NCBI GenBank assembly: GCA_005792865.1
Contig: SXQR01000065.1
Coordinates: forward strand, 1-17,910
Reading direction: 5' to 3'
Length of the DNA stretch: 17,910 nucleotides
From: Flavobacterium sp.
Lineage (GTDB): Bacteria > Bacteroidota > Bacteroidia > Flavobacteriales > Flavobacteriaceae
Positions 1-7,034 of this stretch are shown piece after piece. Under the pieces are notes generated by a model that was not told where the DNA came from, ran no database searches, and saw only the letters and a list, made by a program, of their open reading frames with translations. Both the position numbers and the translations under genes were made by a program. Numbering within the stretch: the stretch's first letter is position 1; each line of letters opens with the position of its first letter.

Positions 1-195
1 GATGCTCACCAGGAAGTGGTAGGCCTCAATGACCTCGCGGCTCTTTTCCTCGGCCTCGGCAAGCCCGTCGGGATTTCCGTGGAATCTATCGGGATGCCAC
101 GCCTTCATTGAATTGCGGTAGATGCTTTTGAGTTCGGACAGTTTCGCATCCTTCTCGACGCCCAGGAGCCTGCGGTATTCGGCGACTTTTCTCAT
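1..195 (-). CDS. J-domain (DnaJ-like) protein, N-terminal part; runs off left edge
   Basis: This is the first 65 codons of a gene read leftward; the rest lies outside the window. The start is the ATG at 195-193. The translation begins MRKVAEYRRLLGVEKDAKLS and continues through a J-domain-like pattern: helix I (residues about 4-10), a basic helix II, the invariant HPD tripeptide (W-H-P-D-R-F, about residues 39-44), then an acidic helix ending EVIEAYHFLVSI. HPD is the motif with which J proteins stimulate Hsp70 ATPase activity, so a DnaK co-chaperone role is inferred. From memory, flavobacterial proteins with this N-terminus often carry a C-terminal KTSC domain, but that part is not visible here. 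It is transcribed divergently from the secreted nuclease, and a perfect -7 box lies 15 nt upstream of its start. The J-domain call is confident; full-length function is not determinable. Confidence 0.8.
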   Translation of the reverse strand, partial: MRKVAEYRRLLGVEKDAKLSELKSIYRNSMKAWHPDRFHGNPDGLAEAEEKSREVIEAYHFLVSI

Positions 196-210
196 AAAAA
201 AAATTTCGCG

Positions 211-218
211 CAAAAGTA
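211..218 (-). promoter_or_regulatory. Bacteroidota -7 promoter box for the J-domain gene
   Basis: The minus strand reads TACTTTTG, an exact match to the TAnnTTTG -7 consensus of Bacteroidota primary sigma factor, 15 nt upstream of the ATG at 195. No clear -33 TTTG is visible at the usual distance. A short inverted repeat (CGGGA-T-TCCCG, 219-229) abuts the box on its upstream side. Confidence 0.5.
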
Positions 219-304
219 CGGGATTCCCGCAATGTCCTGATTTATTTAACATTCGACAATCGAATTTTTATCATCTCCCGATATCCGCGGCCAAAAACAT
301 CGCG

Positions 305-312
305 TACATTTG
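305..312 (+). promoter_or_regulatory. Bacteroidota -7 promoter box for the secreted nuclease
   Basis: TACATTTG matches TAnnTTTG exactly and ends 17 nt before the ATG at 330, implying a short 5' leader. No strong -33 TTTG is seen upstream. The 134 bp spacer 196-329 therefore holds two divergent promoters. Confidence 0.5.
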
Positions 313-329
313 CCTGTTCAACCTACGCT

Positions 330-2291
330 ATGAAAAATATTTTACTCCCGCTGCTTTTGCTGGCTTCGCTCTGCCTGCGGTCGCAGGTGGTCATCAATGA
401 ACTCGATTCGGATACGCCAAGTACCGATGACAAGGAATTCATTGAACTTCGGAGCGATGCGCCCGGATTTTCGCTTGACGGATATGTCCTTGTCCTCTAC
501 AACGGTTCGGGCACCTCAAGTACGGGCAACCGCAGTTATTTCGCACTTGACCTGGACGGGCTTTCAACCGATGTGAACGGATTGGTCCTGATTGGCAATG
601 CGGGGGTTTCCCTGGTGCCGGAGCGTCTGTTTTCAACGAGTGTCATCCAGAATGGTGCCGATGCGGTCGCGCTGTACCTTGGCAACCCTTCGGACTTTCC
701 CGATGGCACGCTTGCCACCACCGTCAACCTTGTGGATGCGCTGGTCTATGACACGAGCGACCCAGCGGCGACGGAGCTAATGGATCTTTTGGGAGAAACG
801 CTGCAGGTCAACGAGAATGCAAATGGTTTGGGAACGACCCAGTCCATCCAGCGCAAACCCGATGGCACCTACGAGGTCAAGGCACCGACACCCGGCGCGC
901 ACAACGACGGCAGCGGAATTGCCTTCAATGGGCTTTCCATCGCGGTCTCATCCGGCCTGATCGATGAAGGCGGCTCGTTTACCGTCACATTTACCGCGCA
1001 ACAACCGGTCACATCCGATTTGTCGTTCAATTTCCTGCTCAATAACGGGTCTTTCAATGCAGCAGATTATGCAGCGGTACAACAGGTCGTGATTCCCGCC
1101 GGCAGCCAGTCCGCAAGCGTGGCGGTCCTTGTTCTTGACGATACCACCGACGACGGGGATGAACTGGCGATCGTCAGGTTTGGGGCCCTGCCGGCCGGTT
1201 ACAACCGCCTCAATGACTTTGTCGAGGTACGCATCATCGATAATGATTTCACGACTTCGCCCTGGGGCACGCCGCTCAACCCGACATTTGGGAATGTCCA
1301 GTCAACCGCACCGGCCGGATACTATGCATCCCTGGAGGGAAAGGCGGGCGAGGAACTCCGGGCAGCGCTGCAGGCCATCATCGCCGATCCGGCCGTGGTT
1401 CGCGAACACACTTATGGCGACGCCGAACTGATTCTCAAGCAGGCAGACCAAAACCCGCTTAACAGCAACCAGGTGTGGCTGATGTATGTCGAGGTGCCCC
1501 GTGCCAAGTATAAATTCCAGAGCACCTCGAGCAGCGTGGGATTCTGGAACCGGGAGCATATATTTCCGCAATCGCGTGGCGGGTTTGCCGATGGGACATC
1601 CTCAACTGCCGATGGTATCGACATCTTTGCCCCGACCGATGCCAACGATATATTGGCGGGCCATTCGGATGCGCATCATATCCGTGCCGAGGATGGCCCC
1701 GAGAATACTACCCGGAGCAACCGTGATTATGGCACAGACTACAACGGGCCTGCGGGCAATGCCGGAAGCTGGAAGGGCGATGTGGCCCGGTCCCTCTTTT
1801 ATATGGCGGTGCGCTACAACGGATTGAGCCTGGTGAACGGCAACCCGCCAGACACGCTGATGGGCCAGATGGCCGACCTTGCGAGCCTTTTGTTGTGGAA
1901 TGTGCAGGATCCTTCGGACGATTTCGAAATGAACCGCAACAATGTCATTTACACCTGGCAGATGAACCGCAACCCGTTCATCGACTATCCGCTCCTGGCC
2001 GATTACCTTTTTGGCGCGCAATATGGCCAGCCATGGTCTTTCAGCCTTTCAACCGCCGCGAACCACATCCCGCAGCTGCGCGTCGCGCCCAATCCCACGA
2101 ACGGCGAGGTTGCGGTCAGCGGTCTTTCGGGAATCGGCATGTTGGAAATTTATGCAATGGGCGGCAGCAAGGTGTTCTCTGAACCAATCACCGACGGGCA
2201 GGCCGTCAGGCCCGGGCTTCCGTCCGGCATTTACCTGGCCAGAATCACGGCCGAAAATGCGTCGCGGGTGCTCAAACTCGTAGTTCGTTAA
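330..2291 (+). CDS. Secreted multidomain endonuclease I with T9SS sorting domain
   Basis: A 653-residue protein predicted to be exported and to cut DNA outside the cell. Residues 1-18 form a signal peptide (MKNILLPLLLLASLCLRS). Residues about 19-190 resemble a lamin-tail domain (VVINELDSD opening), and about 200-305 a Calx-beta-like domain (acidic DDTTDDGDE near 270-278, ending RIIDND). Residues about 325-570 are the EndA/NucM endonuclease I fold, with NREH at 407-410 (catalytic histidine region), SDAHHIRAED around 446-455, KGDVAR at 482-487 and NRNPFIDYP at 546-554. Residues about 582-653 look like a type A T9SS sorting domain: LRVAPNPTNG, then LPSGIYLARI and a basic end. Inference: the product is secreted or surface-attached and used for extracellular DNA degradation. 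The signal-peptide start at 330 fits the upstream -7 box. A hairpin terminator follows directly. Family assignment is strong; the lamin-tail and Calx-beta calls are moderately strong. Confidence 0.92.
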   Translation: MKNILLPLLLLASLCLRSQVVINELDSDTPSTDDKEFIELRSDAPGFSLDGYVLVLYNGSGTSSTGNRSYFALDLDGLSTDVNGLVLIGNAGVSLVPERLFSTSVIQNGADAVALYLGNPSDFPDGTLATTVNLVDALVYDTSDPAATELMDLLGETLQVNENANGLGTTQSIQRKPDGTYEVKAPTPGAHNDGSGIAFNGLSIAVSSGLIDEGGSFTVTFTAQQPVTSDLSFNFLLNNGSFNAADYAAVQQVVIPAGSQSASVAVLVLDDTTDDGDELAIVRFGALPAGYNRLNDFVEVRIIDNDFTTSPWGTPLNPTFGNVQSTAPAGYYASLEGKAGEELRAALQAIIADPAVVREHTYGDAELILKQADQNPLNSNQVWLMYVEVPRAKYKFQSTSSSVGFWNREHIFPQSRGGFADGTSSTADGIDIFAPTDANDILAGHSDAHHIRAEDGPENTTRSNRDYGTDYNGPAGNAGSWKGDVARSLFYMAVRYNGLSLVNGNPPDTLMGQMADLASLLLWNVQDPSDDFEMNRNNVIYTWQMNRNPFIDYPLLADYLFGAQYGQPWSFSLSTAANHIPQLRVAPNPTNGEVAVSGLSGIGMLEIYAMGGSKVFSEPITDGQAVRPGLPSGIYLARITAENASRVLKLVVR

Positions 2292-2296
2292 AAAAG

Positions 2297-2322
2297 AAAG
2301 CATCCAGGGGGATGCTTTTTTT
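2297..2322 (+). terminator. Intrinsic terminator after the nuclease gene, possibly bidirectional
   Basis: The stem AAAGCATCC (2297-2305) pairs with GGATGCTTT (2310-2318) around an AGGG loop, followed by a T run to 2322. The minus strand also has a T-rich tail after the same stem, so it may also end the convergent operon whose last stop codon begins at 2321. Confidence 0.85.
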
Positions 2323-2542
2323 AGTTGGCCTGCGTGAGTTTTTTGCTCACGTTCCGGTCTTCGCCTTTGGGAATGACATCTTCCATCCCGAATCGGTCAA
2401 AATCAAAATGCTCCATTGAATCGGCGAGTTCGCGGATCTTTCCCAGTAGCGTTTCAAGCGCTCCGTTGCGCCTGGCGATGATGCCGGCAACGGCGAGGGC
2501 AGCAACTCCGGCTGCGATGCCCACAATAAGGTTCTTGTTCAT
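2321..2542 (-). CDS. Small single-pass membrane protein of unknown function
   Basis: A 73-residue protein starting MNKNLIVGIAAGVAALAVAG. An in-frame ATG at 2572 would add ten residues but overlaps the end of the SDR gene. The start at 2542 gives a normal 19 nt gap and puts the hydrophobic segment (residues about 4-22) right at the N-terminus, followed by two arginines, the usual cytoplasmic anchor. The remainder is soluble, charged and probably helical, with acidic stretches around HFDFDRFGMEDV. No known enzyme motif is visible; it vaguely resembles small YtxH-like envelope stress proteins, but that is only a similarity of layout. It is the last gene of the ferritin-like/SDR operon, which suggests a role in stress or envelope maintenance. 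The stop codon overlaps the shared hairpin terminator. Confidence 0.65.
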   Translation of the reverse strand: MNKNLIVGIAAGVAALAVAGIIARRNGALETLLGKIRELADSMEHFDFDRFGMEDVIPKGEDRNVSKKLTQAN

Positions 2543-2561
2543 GTCTATATAGTTAAGTTGA

Positions 2562-3413
2562 TTATCCGCCAATGAGTTCTCCGCCGTTGATGTGCAGCAC
2601 CTGACCGGTCATATAGGAACTGTCGGCGCACGCCAGATAGACGTAGGCCGGTGCGACTTCACTGGGCTGACCCGCGCGTTTCATCGGCACGTCCTGCCCG
2701 AATTTTGCCACCTCATCAGGGGAAAAACTCGCCGGGATCAGCGGTGTCCAAATGGGGCCGGGCGCAACCGCGTTCACCCGGATCTGCTTCTCGACCAGCA
2801 TCGTGGAAAGCGACCGCGTAAAGGTCACGATCGCGCCCTTGGTACTTGAATAGTCCAGCAGGTGCTCGCTGCCGCGGTATGCCGTGACCGAAGTCGTATT
2901 GATGATCGCATCGCCCTTTGAAAGGTGCTTGAGCGCCTCGGCGACCGCGTGGAAAAACGGGTATATGTTGGTTTCGAATGTTGCTTGCAAATTGGCCGGG
3001 GAAATTTCCTGAACGGCCTTTTCGGGAACCTGCATCGCCGCATTGTTGACCAGGATGTTCAATACGCCCAATTTTTGTACGGTCTGTGTGACGATCTTTT
3101 TGCAAAATGATGTTTTCCGGAGGTTGCCCTTGAGCAAAAGGCACTTGCGTCCCTCGGCCTTGACCATGTCCCTGGTGTCGCGCGCGTCGTTGTCTTCGCT
3201 GAGATAGGCTATGGCCACATCGGCACCCTCGCGGGCAAAGTGCAGGGCCACGCTGCGTCCTATCCCGCTGTCCCCGCCCGTGATGAGCGCAACTGTTCCT
3301 GCGAGTTTCCCACTTCCGCGGTATCCTTCACGGATGACTTCGGGCCCGGGTGTCATCCTGGACTCCTCGCCGGGCAATTTTTGCTTCTGTTTGGGAAAAG
3401 ACTTTGGTTTCAT
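2562..3413 (-). CDS. SDR-family NAD(P)-dependent oxidoreductase (YghA-like)
   Basis: A 283-residue short-chain dehydrogenase/reductase. After a basic N-terminal extension (residues 1-35, K/P-rich), the Rossmann fold begins at about residue 38 with the cofactor motif TGGDSGIG at 45-52. NNAA follows at 123-126, the catalytic serine region NTTSV at 172-176, and the catalytic Y-S-S-T-K at 188-192. PGPIWTPL at 218-225 is typical of the extended-N-terminus SDR group that includes E. coli YghA. It probably reduces or oxidises an aldehyde or alcohol with NAD(P)H; the substrate cannot be read from sequence. The ATG at 3413 directly abuts the stop codon of the upstream ferritin-like gene (no gap), so the two are almost certainly translated from one mRNA. 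Relatives of this SDR and DUF892 proteins both occur in general stress regulons, which fits this pairing. Confidence 0.9.
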   Translation of the reverse strand: MKPKSFPKQKQKLPGEESRMTPGPEVIREGYRGSGKLAGTVALITGGDSGIGRSVALHFAREGADVAIAYLSEDNDARDTRDMVKAEGRKCLLLKGNLRKTSFCKKIVTQTVQKLGVLNILVNNAAMQVPEKAVQEISPANLQATFETNIYPFFHAVAEALKHLSKGDAIINTTSVTAYRGSEHLLDYSSTKGAIVTFTRSLSTMLVEKQIRVNAVAPGPIWTPLIPASFSPDEVAKFGQDVPMKRAGQPSEVAPAYVYLACADSSYMTGQVLHINGGELIGG

Positions 3414-3947
3414 CTAGAATTCTTTATTGGCCGCTTCGTCGTTCACATAGGCTTCGGCAATGACCGAAAGCTTGAGGTCCAGGTCTTTTTCGTCCTCGAG
3501 GTTGCGCTCCAGGAGTACCACGACGTCCTCCTCCTTGAGCGTCAGCGCAAAAGATTTCAGGGTGCCGTATGATGCGATTTCGCTGTGGATGATGTGCTGG
3601 ACAAGGGCAATGATCGCGGCATCGCGGACGGCGCCCATCTGCGTCTGCGAGACAACCACATCGATCTCGTTCAAAAGGCTTTCGATGGGTTCAAAACGCT
3701 TTTCTTCGGCACGGATCCCGATGCTCGAAAATATTTTCTCGAGCCGGTCGCCGTGAATATTGGTATTGGCAGTATGCAGCATCAGCAGCCGTGCGATGTC
3801 CTTTGATGCAATTTGCCCGATCATTTGGGAAAACGCGGGTACAAGCGCGCGCTCGGACCAATAAACCATTTTGAGGTAATCTTCAAACAGGGTCCGCAGG
3901 GCGGTCACTTCCTCGGCGGTGCCGGGGGTCTTGATGTTAAGCTGCAT
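3414..3947 (-). CDS. DUF892 ferritin-like protein (YciE/YciF family)
   Basis: A 177-residue all-helical protein matching the DUF892 (YciF-type) ferritin-like family in length and pattern. There is a first helix with LFEDYLKMVYWSERAL (acidic residue E32), a second with MLHTANTNIHGDRLEKIF (about 56-73), a third with HIIHSEIASYGTLKSFA (about 118-134; H121, E123, Y127), and a last with RNLEDEKDLDLKL (about 148-160). Family members bind a di-metal centre and are induced by osmotic or other stress. Helix 2 here reads HTANT where I would expect a glutamate (commonly HxEET), so one metal ligand may be changed. It is the first gene of a three-gene minus-strand operon. A 14-bp inverted repeat overlapping a -7-like sequence lies about 38 nt upstream of its ATG. 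Confidence 0.8.
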   Translation of the reverse strand: MQLNIKTPGTAEEVTALRTLFEDYLKMVYWSERALVPAFSQMIGQIASKDIARLLMLHTANTNIHGDRLEKIFSSIGIRAEEKRFEPIESLLNEIDVVVSQTQMGAVRDAAIIALVQHIIHSEIASYGTLKSFALTLKEEDVVVLLERNLEDEKDLDLKLSVIAEAYVNDEAANKEF

Positions 3948-3982
3948 ATTTTACTTTGGGACGGCATGGGAGCCGACGTTTC

Positions 3983-3998
3983 CAAAGTTCACGAACTT
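3983..3998 (-). promoter_or_regulatory. Candidate promoter/operator of the ferritin-like/SDR operon
   Basis: AAGTTC-AC-GAACTT (3985-3998) is a perfect 6-bp inverted repeat with a 2-bp spacer. On the minus strand it overlaps GAACTTTG (3990-3983), seven of eight matches to a TAnnTTTG-type -7 box, 35 nt upstream of the ATG at 3947. This placement would suit a repressor site. The rest of the 92-bp spacer 3948-4039 also holds TTTCGAAA at 4001-4008. Confidence 0.35.
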
Positions 3999-4039
3999 CA
4001 TTTCGAAACCGTTACAGAATTTTTGCAATTTGTTACAAC

Positions 4040-6883
4040 TTATTCCTTGCGGAAATAAATCGTGAAGGCAGTGCCCGCGCCGGGTGTGGAGTCCACGACG
4101 ATGCTTCCGCCCATCGCCTCGATCTGGTTGCGGGTGATGAACAGGCCGATGCCGCGCGCATCCGGATTCCCGTGGAAAGTTTTGTACATTCCAAACAATT
4201 TGTCGCCGTTTTTCTGAAGGTCGATGCCGAGGCCGTTGTCGGCAATGGTAAGGGAATTCCGCCCGTCCCTGAAGGCCCACTGGATGGAGATCCTGGGCTG
4301 TCGCGCCGGATCGCCGTAGCGGATGGCATTGGAAAGGAGGTTGAGCAGGATGCTTTCGAGATAGGCAGGGTTGTAGTTCACGGTAGCCGATGCCGGCACA
4401 TCGTAATCAATTTGCACTTTCTTGGCCGTGATCTGCTCATGCAGGACGGCCAGGGTGTTGTCAATGTAATGCCGCAAATTGAGCGATTCATTGCCGAGCC
4501 CGACATTGGCCTTGATGTTGAGCAGGTCGTTCAGGTGAACCATCGTGTCGTTCAGGCTGCCCGAGACCGTCTTGAGCATCCCGATCATTTCCTGGCGCTC
4601 CTCGTCCGAATCGGCCGACTCGATCAAATTGGCGATGCTCTGGATGTTGGCGGTGTGCGAGCGCAGGTTATGGGAAACGATGTATGAAAAGTTGTGCAGC
4701 CTCTCGTTCTGTTCGGTGACAAGCTGGAGCGATTTGTTCAGGTCCTGCTCGGCCTCCTTGGCCTTGGTGATGTCGATCATGATGCCGCGAAGGCTCACAG
4801 GTTTCCCGTTTTCATGGATCACGTTGACAATGTCGCGGATCCAAATGATCGACCCGTCGCTGTGCAGCATGCGGTATTCAAAGGAGTATTGCCGGTTTTT
4901 CTGGGCATTGGCAGCGCAAAAATTCACGGCATATTCGCGGTCTTCCGGATGGATCGTCGAAGCCCAGAAGGTGGGGTCGTTGAGCCATTGTTCCACCGGA
5001 TAACCGGCGATTTCCTCGGCTTTTTTGTTGATGAAGGTGAACATGTAGGTCTCAAAATCGCACTCCCAGACAATGCCGTCCACGGTGTTGACCAGCGTTT
5101 CGATCCGCTTTTGCGTGTTGCTGATGATGCGTTGCGATTCCTTTTGCGCGGTGATGTCCTCCGCCGATATCATCACCCTTTCCAGCGTGTTCTCATATCC
5201 GCGCATCACGCCCCACCTGAGGTGCACGTCGAGTACTTCGCCTGATTCCCGCCTGAGTTTCGAATCCATCGCGATGCCGCTCACCCCGGAGGTGATGGCC
5301 ACGAGCTGCCTCACGAAGGCCTGGGTGGAATCCTCGTCCAGCAAGCCCGAAAGCCCGTCCGTAAGCTCCTCCTTGGTCTTCGGGTAATTGAGGACGAGAC
5401 ATTCGTTGTTGACATCCAATATCCGCACGAGCGAGATGCACTTTTGGATTTCCTGCGGATATTCGCGAAGGTATGTCATCACCGATTTCGGTGAGAGCCC
5501 CATCAGGCCCAATGCTTCCAGATGCGATCGCACGGCCGAGAAATCCTCTTCCCAAAGTGCAACGGGCGAATCCTCGAAAAGGCTCTTGAAATGCGCCTCG
5601 CTTTTTGAGATCTGCTCCTTGGCCTCCTTTTTCAGCGAAATGTCCTCCATGATCGCAATGTATGTGCTCGGGGTGTCGCCCGGTGCCCACAGCGGTGAGG
5701 CGGTAAAATTCACCCAGATGGATTCGCCGCGGTTGGTGTTGATGCGTTTCTCCATCGAGAAGCCGCGGTTGGTGCCGCGCAGGAGTGCATCGAGCTGGGA
5801 TTTCTCATCGGCCTTATCGTCAGGATAGGTGAGGTCGGATGCGTTCATTTCCTGCAGCTGTTCGCCGATGAAACCCGTCATCATCACGAAATTGTCATTG
5901 ACCTCGACGAATTTGCCCGTACGCGCGTCGATGTGCGCCATCCCGATGGGCGCGTGGTCAAAGATCGCCTTGAACCGAACTTCGCTCTTGAGCAGGTTGC
6001 GCGCCTGGTTGTAGACCAGTTTTTGCAGTTCGGCGGGCTTTCGCAGGATCAGGGTGATCATGATGCCAAAGAGCGCGGAGAGCATCACCCCCACCAGGAA
6101 CAACGGGATCACCTGCAGGATCGCATCGCTCGGATTCTTCGGGATCAGGTAGAGGTTCCAGTCGCTGTCGGGAAAGGAAAGGACCTCGTGGTACGCATGT
6201 TTGAAATCGACCTTGCCCCCAAGGAAAAAGCGTTCGGCACCGTCCGGACCGGTCTTGGAAAGTTGGAAATAGTACCTGGAATCGTCGATGGCATTGATTC
6301 CCGATGCGCGGATCAATGTCTCCATCCGGATGATCACCGCCGAAAATCCCCAGAATTTTTCCTTATTGAAAACGGGCAGGCGTCCCACCACGCCAATGCC
6401 GCCCTGCCGCAGCTTGAGCGGGCCCGCAAAATACATTTTCCGGCCTTGGATCGACTTGAGCGCTTCCTGGCGGTGCGGTGGGGAATTCAGGATATCGAAT
6501 CCCAGGACCGATTGGTTCCCCTCGAGCGGATAAACGTGCGTGATGACACCGTTGGGTACCAGTTGCACGGCGTCGATCCCGGGGTTTGAGGCCAGTAATT
6601 TTTTCCCGATTTCCTCAAAGTTCTCGGGTTTTCCGTCATCGTCTATGGTAAGGGCGAGCGTGAGGGCGCTGGTCACTGAATTCTTGAGGGATTGGTCGAT
6701 GTTCCGATAGACCACGCGGATGATGTTGTTCATTTCGCGGCGGTCGTTCTCCTGGATCAGCAGGTAACGCTGGAAGACCATCGCCACGGTCACGATCAGG
6801 AAGATCATGAACAATAAAAACCCCGTCATCCGGGGGTTGAGCAAAAACCAGTTAAGGAATTTCCTTTCCTTTTCGGCGTTCAT
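4040..6883 (-). CDS. Membrane sensor histidine kinase with CHASE and three PAS domains
   Basis: A 947-residue kinase. A first membrane helix lies at about 18-42 and a second at about 255-280. The intervening extracytoplasmic region is a CHASE-type sensor (HVYPLEGNQSVLGFD near 116-130, then FWGFSAVI near 177-184). Inside the cell are three PAS modules (about 300-420, 430-580 and 590-712, each ending in a PAC-like D-I-S/T). The dimerisation/phosphoacceptor helix follows with FSYIVSHNLRSH (H738), then the ATPase domain with N-box LLNLLSNAIRYG (847-857), DNGLGID (882-888) and RGIGLFIT (910-917). The hydrophobic N-terminus supports the start at 6883. CHASE domains bind small extracellular ligands; the ligand is unknown. 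No response regulator flanks it, so it is an orphan or pairs in trans, for instance with the single-domain regulator at 10694. The stop lies 92 nt before the ferritin-like gene, so a separate promoter is expected there. Confidence 0.92.
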   Translation of the reverse strand: MNAEKERKFLNWFLLNPRMTGFLLFMIFLIVTVAMVFQRYLLIQENDRREMNNIIRVVYRNIDQSLKNSVTSALTLALTIDDDGKPENFEEIGKKLLASNPGIDAVQLVPNGVITHVYPLEGNQSVLGFDILNSPPHRQEALKSIQGRKMYFAGPLKLRQGGIGVVGRLPVFNKEKFWGFSAVIIRMETLIRASGINAIDDSRYYFQLSKTGPDGAERFFLGGKVDFKHAYHEVLSFPDSDWNLYLIPKNPSDAILQVIPLFLVGVMLSALFGIMITLILRKPAELQKLVYNQARNLLKSEVRFKAIFDHAPIGMAHIDARTGKFVEVNDNFVMMTGFIGEQLQEMNASDLTYPDDKADEKSQLDALLRGTNRGFSMEKRINTNRGESIWVNFTASPLWAPGDTPSTYIAIMEDISLKKEAKEQISKSEAHFKSLFEDSPVALWEEDFSAVRSHLEALGLMGLSPKSVMTYLREYPQEIQKCISLVRILDVNNECLVLNYPKTKEELTDGLSGLLDEDSTQAFVRQLVAITSGVSGIAMDSKLRRESGEVLDVHLRWGVMRGYENTLERVMISAEDITAQKESQRIISNTQKRIETLVNTVDGIVWECDFETYMFTFINKKAEEIAGYPVEQWLNDPTFWASTIHPEDREYAVNFCAANAQKNRQYSFEYRMLHSDGSIIWIRDIVNVIHENGKPVSLRGIMIDITKAKEAEQDLNKSLQLVTEQNERLHNFSYIVSHNLRSHTANIQSIANLIESADSDEERQEMIGMLKTVSGSLNDTMVHLNDLLNIKANVGLGNESLNLRHYIDNTLAVLHEQITAKKVQIDYDVPASATVNYNPAYLESILLNLLSNAIRYGDPARQPRISIQWAFRDGRNSLTIADNGLGIDLQKNGDKLFGMYKTFHGNPDARGIGLFITRNQIEAMGGSIVVDSTPGAGTAFTIYFRKE

Positions 6884-6904
6884 GCAGGTACTTTCTTTGG
6901 CGCG

Positions 6905-6912
6905 TAAATATA
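6905..6912 (-). promoter_or_regulatory. Possible -7 box for the CHASE/PAS kinase
   Basis: The minus strand reads TATATTTA, one mismatch from TAnnTTTG, 21 nt upstream of the ATG at 6883. TTTG-like sequences lie 15 and 23 nt further upstream. It is weak and offered only as the best candidate in the 151-bp divergent spacer 6884-7034. Confidence 0.3.
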
Positions 6913-7004
6913 GAAATAAAGACGTTGCAAATTCCCAAATCCATTCCGGCAGGAAATTTTTGAAATCAGATACGCCTGGCTTGCGCCGATAGGAATTGAA
7001 TTCG

Positions 7005-7012
7005 TAACTTTC
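7005..7012 (+). promoter_or_regulatory. Possible -7 box for the alcohol dehydrogenase
   Basis: TAACTTTC is one mismatch from TAnnTTTG and ends 22 nt before the ATG at 7035. A TTG at 6981-6983 is 21 nt upstream, near the usual -33 distance. Moderate to weak support. Confidence 0.35.
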
Positions 7013-7034
7013 TGCTTACTTAAAAGCAAATCAG

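Noticed and set aside
122..400. 92-codon plus-strand frame across the divergent spacer
   Set aside because: It covers antisense of the J-domain gene, both promoter boxes and the signal peptide of the nuclease in another frame; not a credible gene.
3956..4687. Long open frame (243 codons) on the plus strand opposite the CHASE/PAS kinase
   Set aside because: It is antisense to the conserved ATPase and phosphoacceptor region of the kinase and shows no domain motifs; GC-rich coding DNA opens the opposite frame by chance.
5933..6589. 218-codon plus-strand frame inside the kinase gene
   Set aside because: It lies opposite the first PAS and CHASE regions, has an unusual D/H/R-rich composition and no start signals; a shadow frame.
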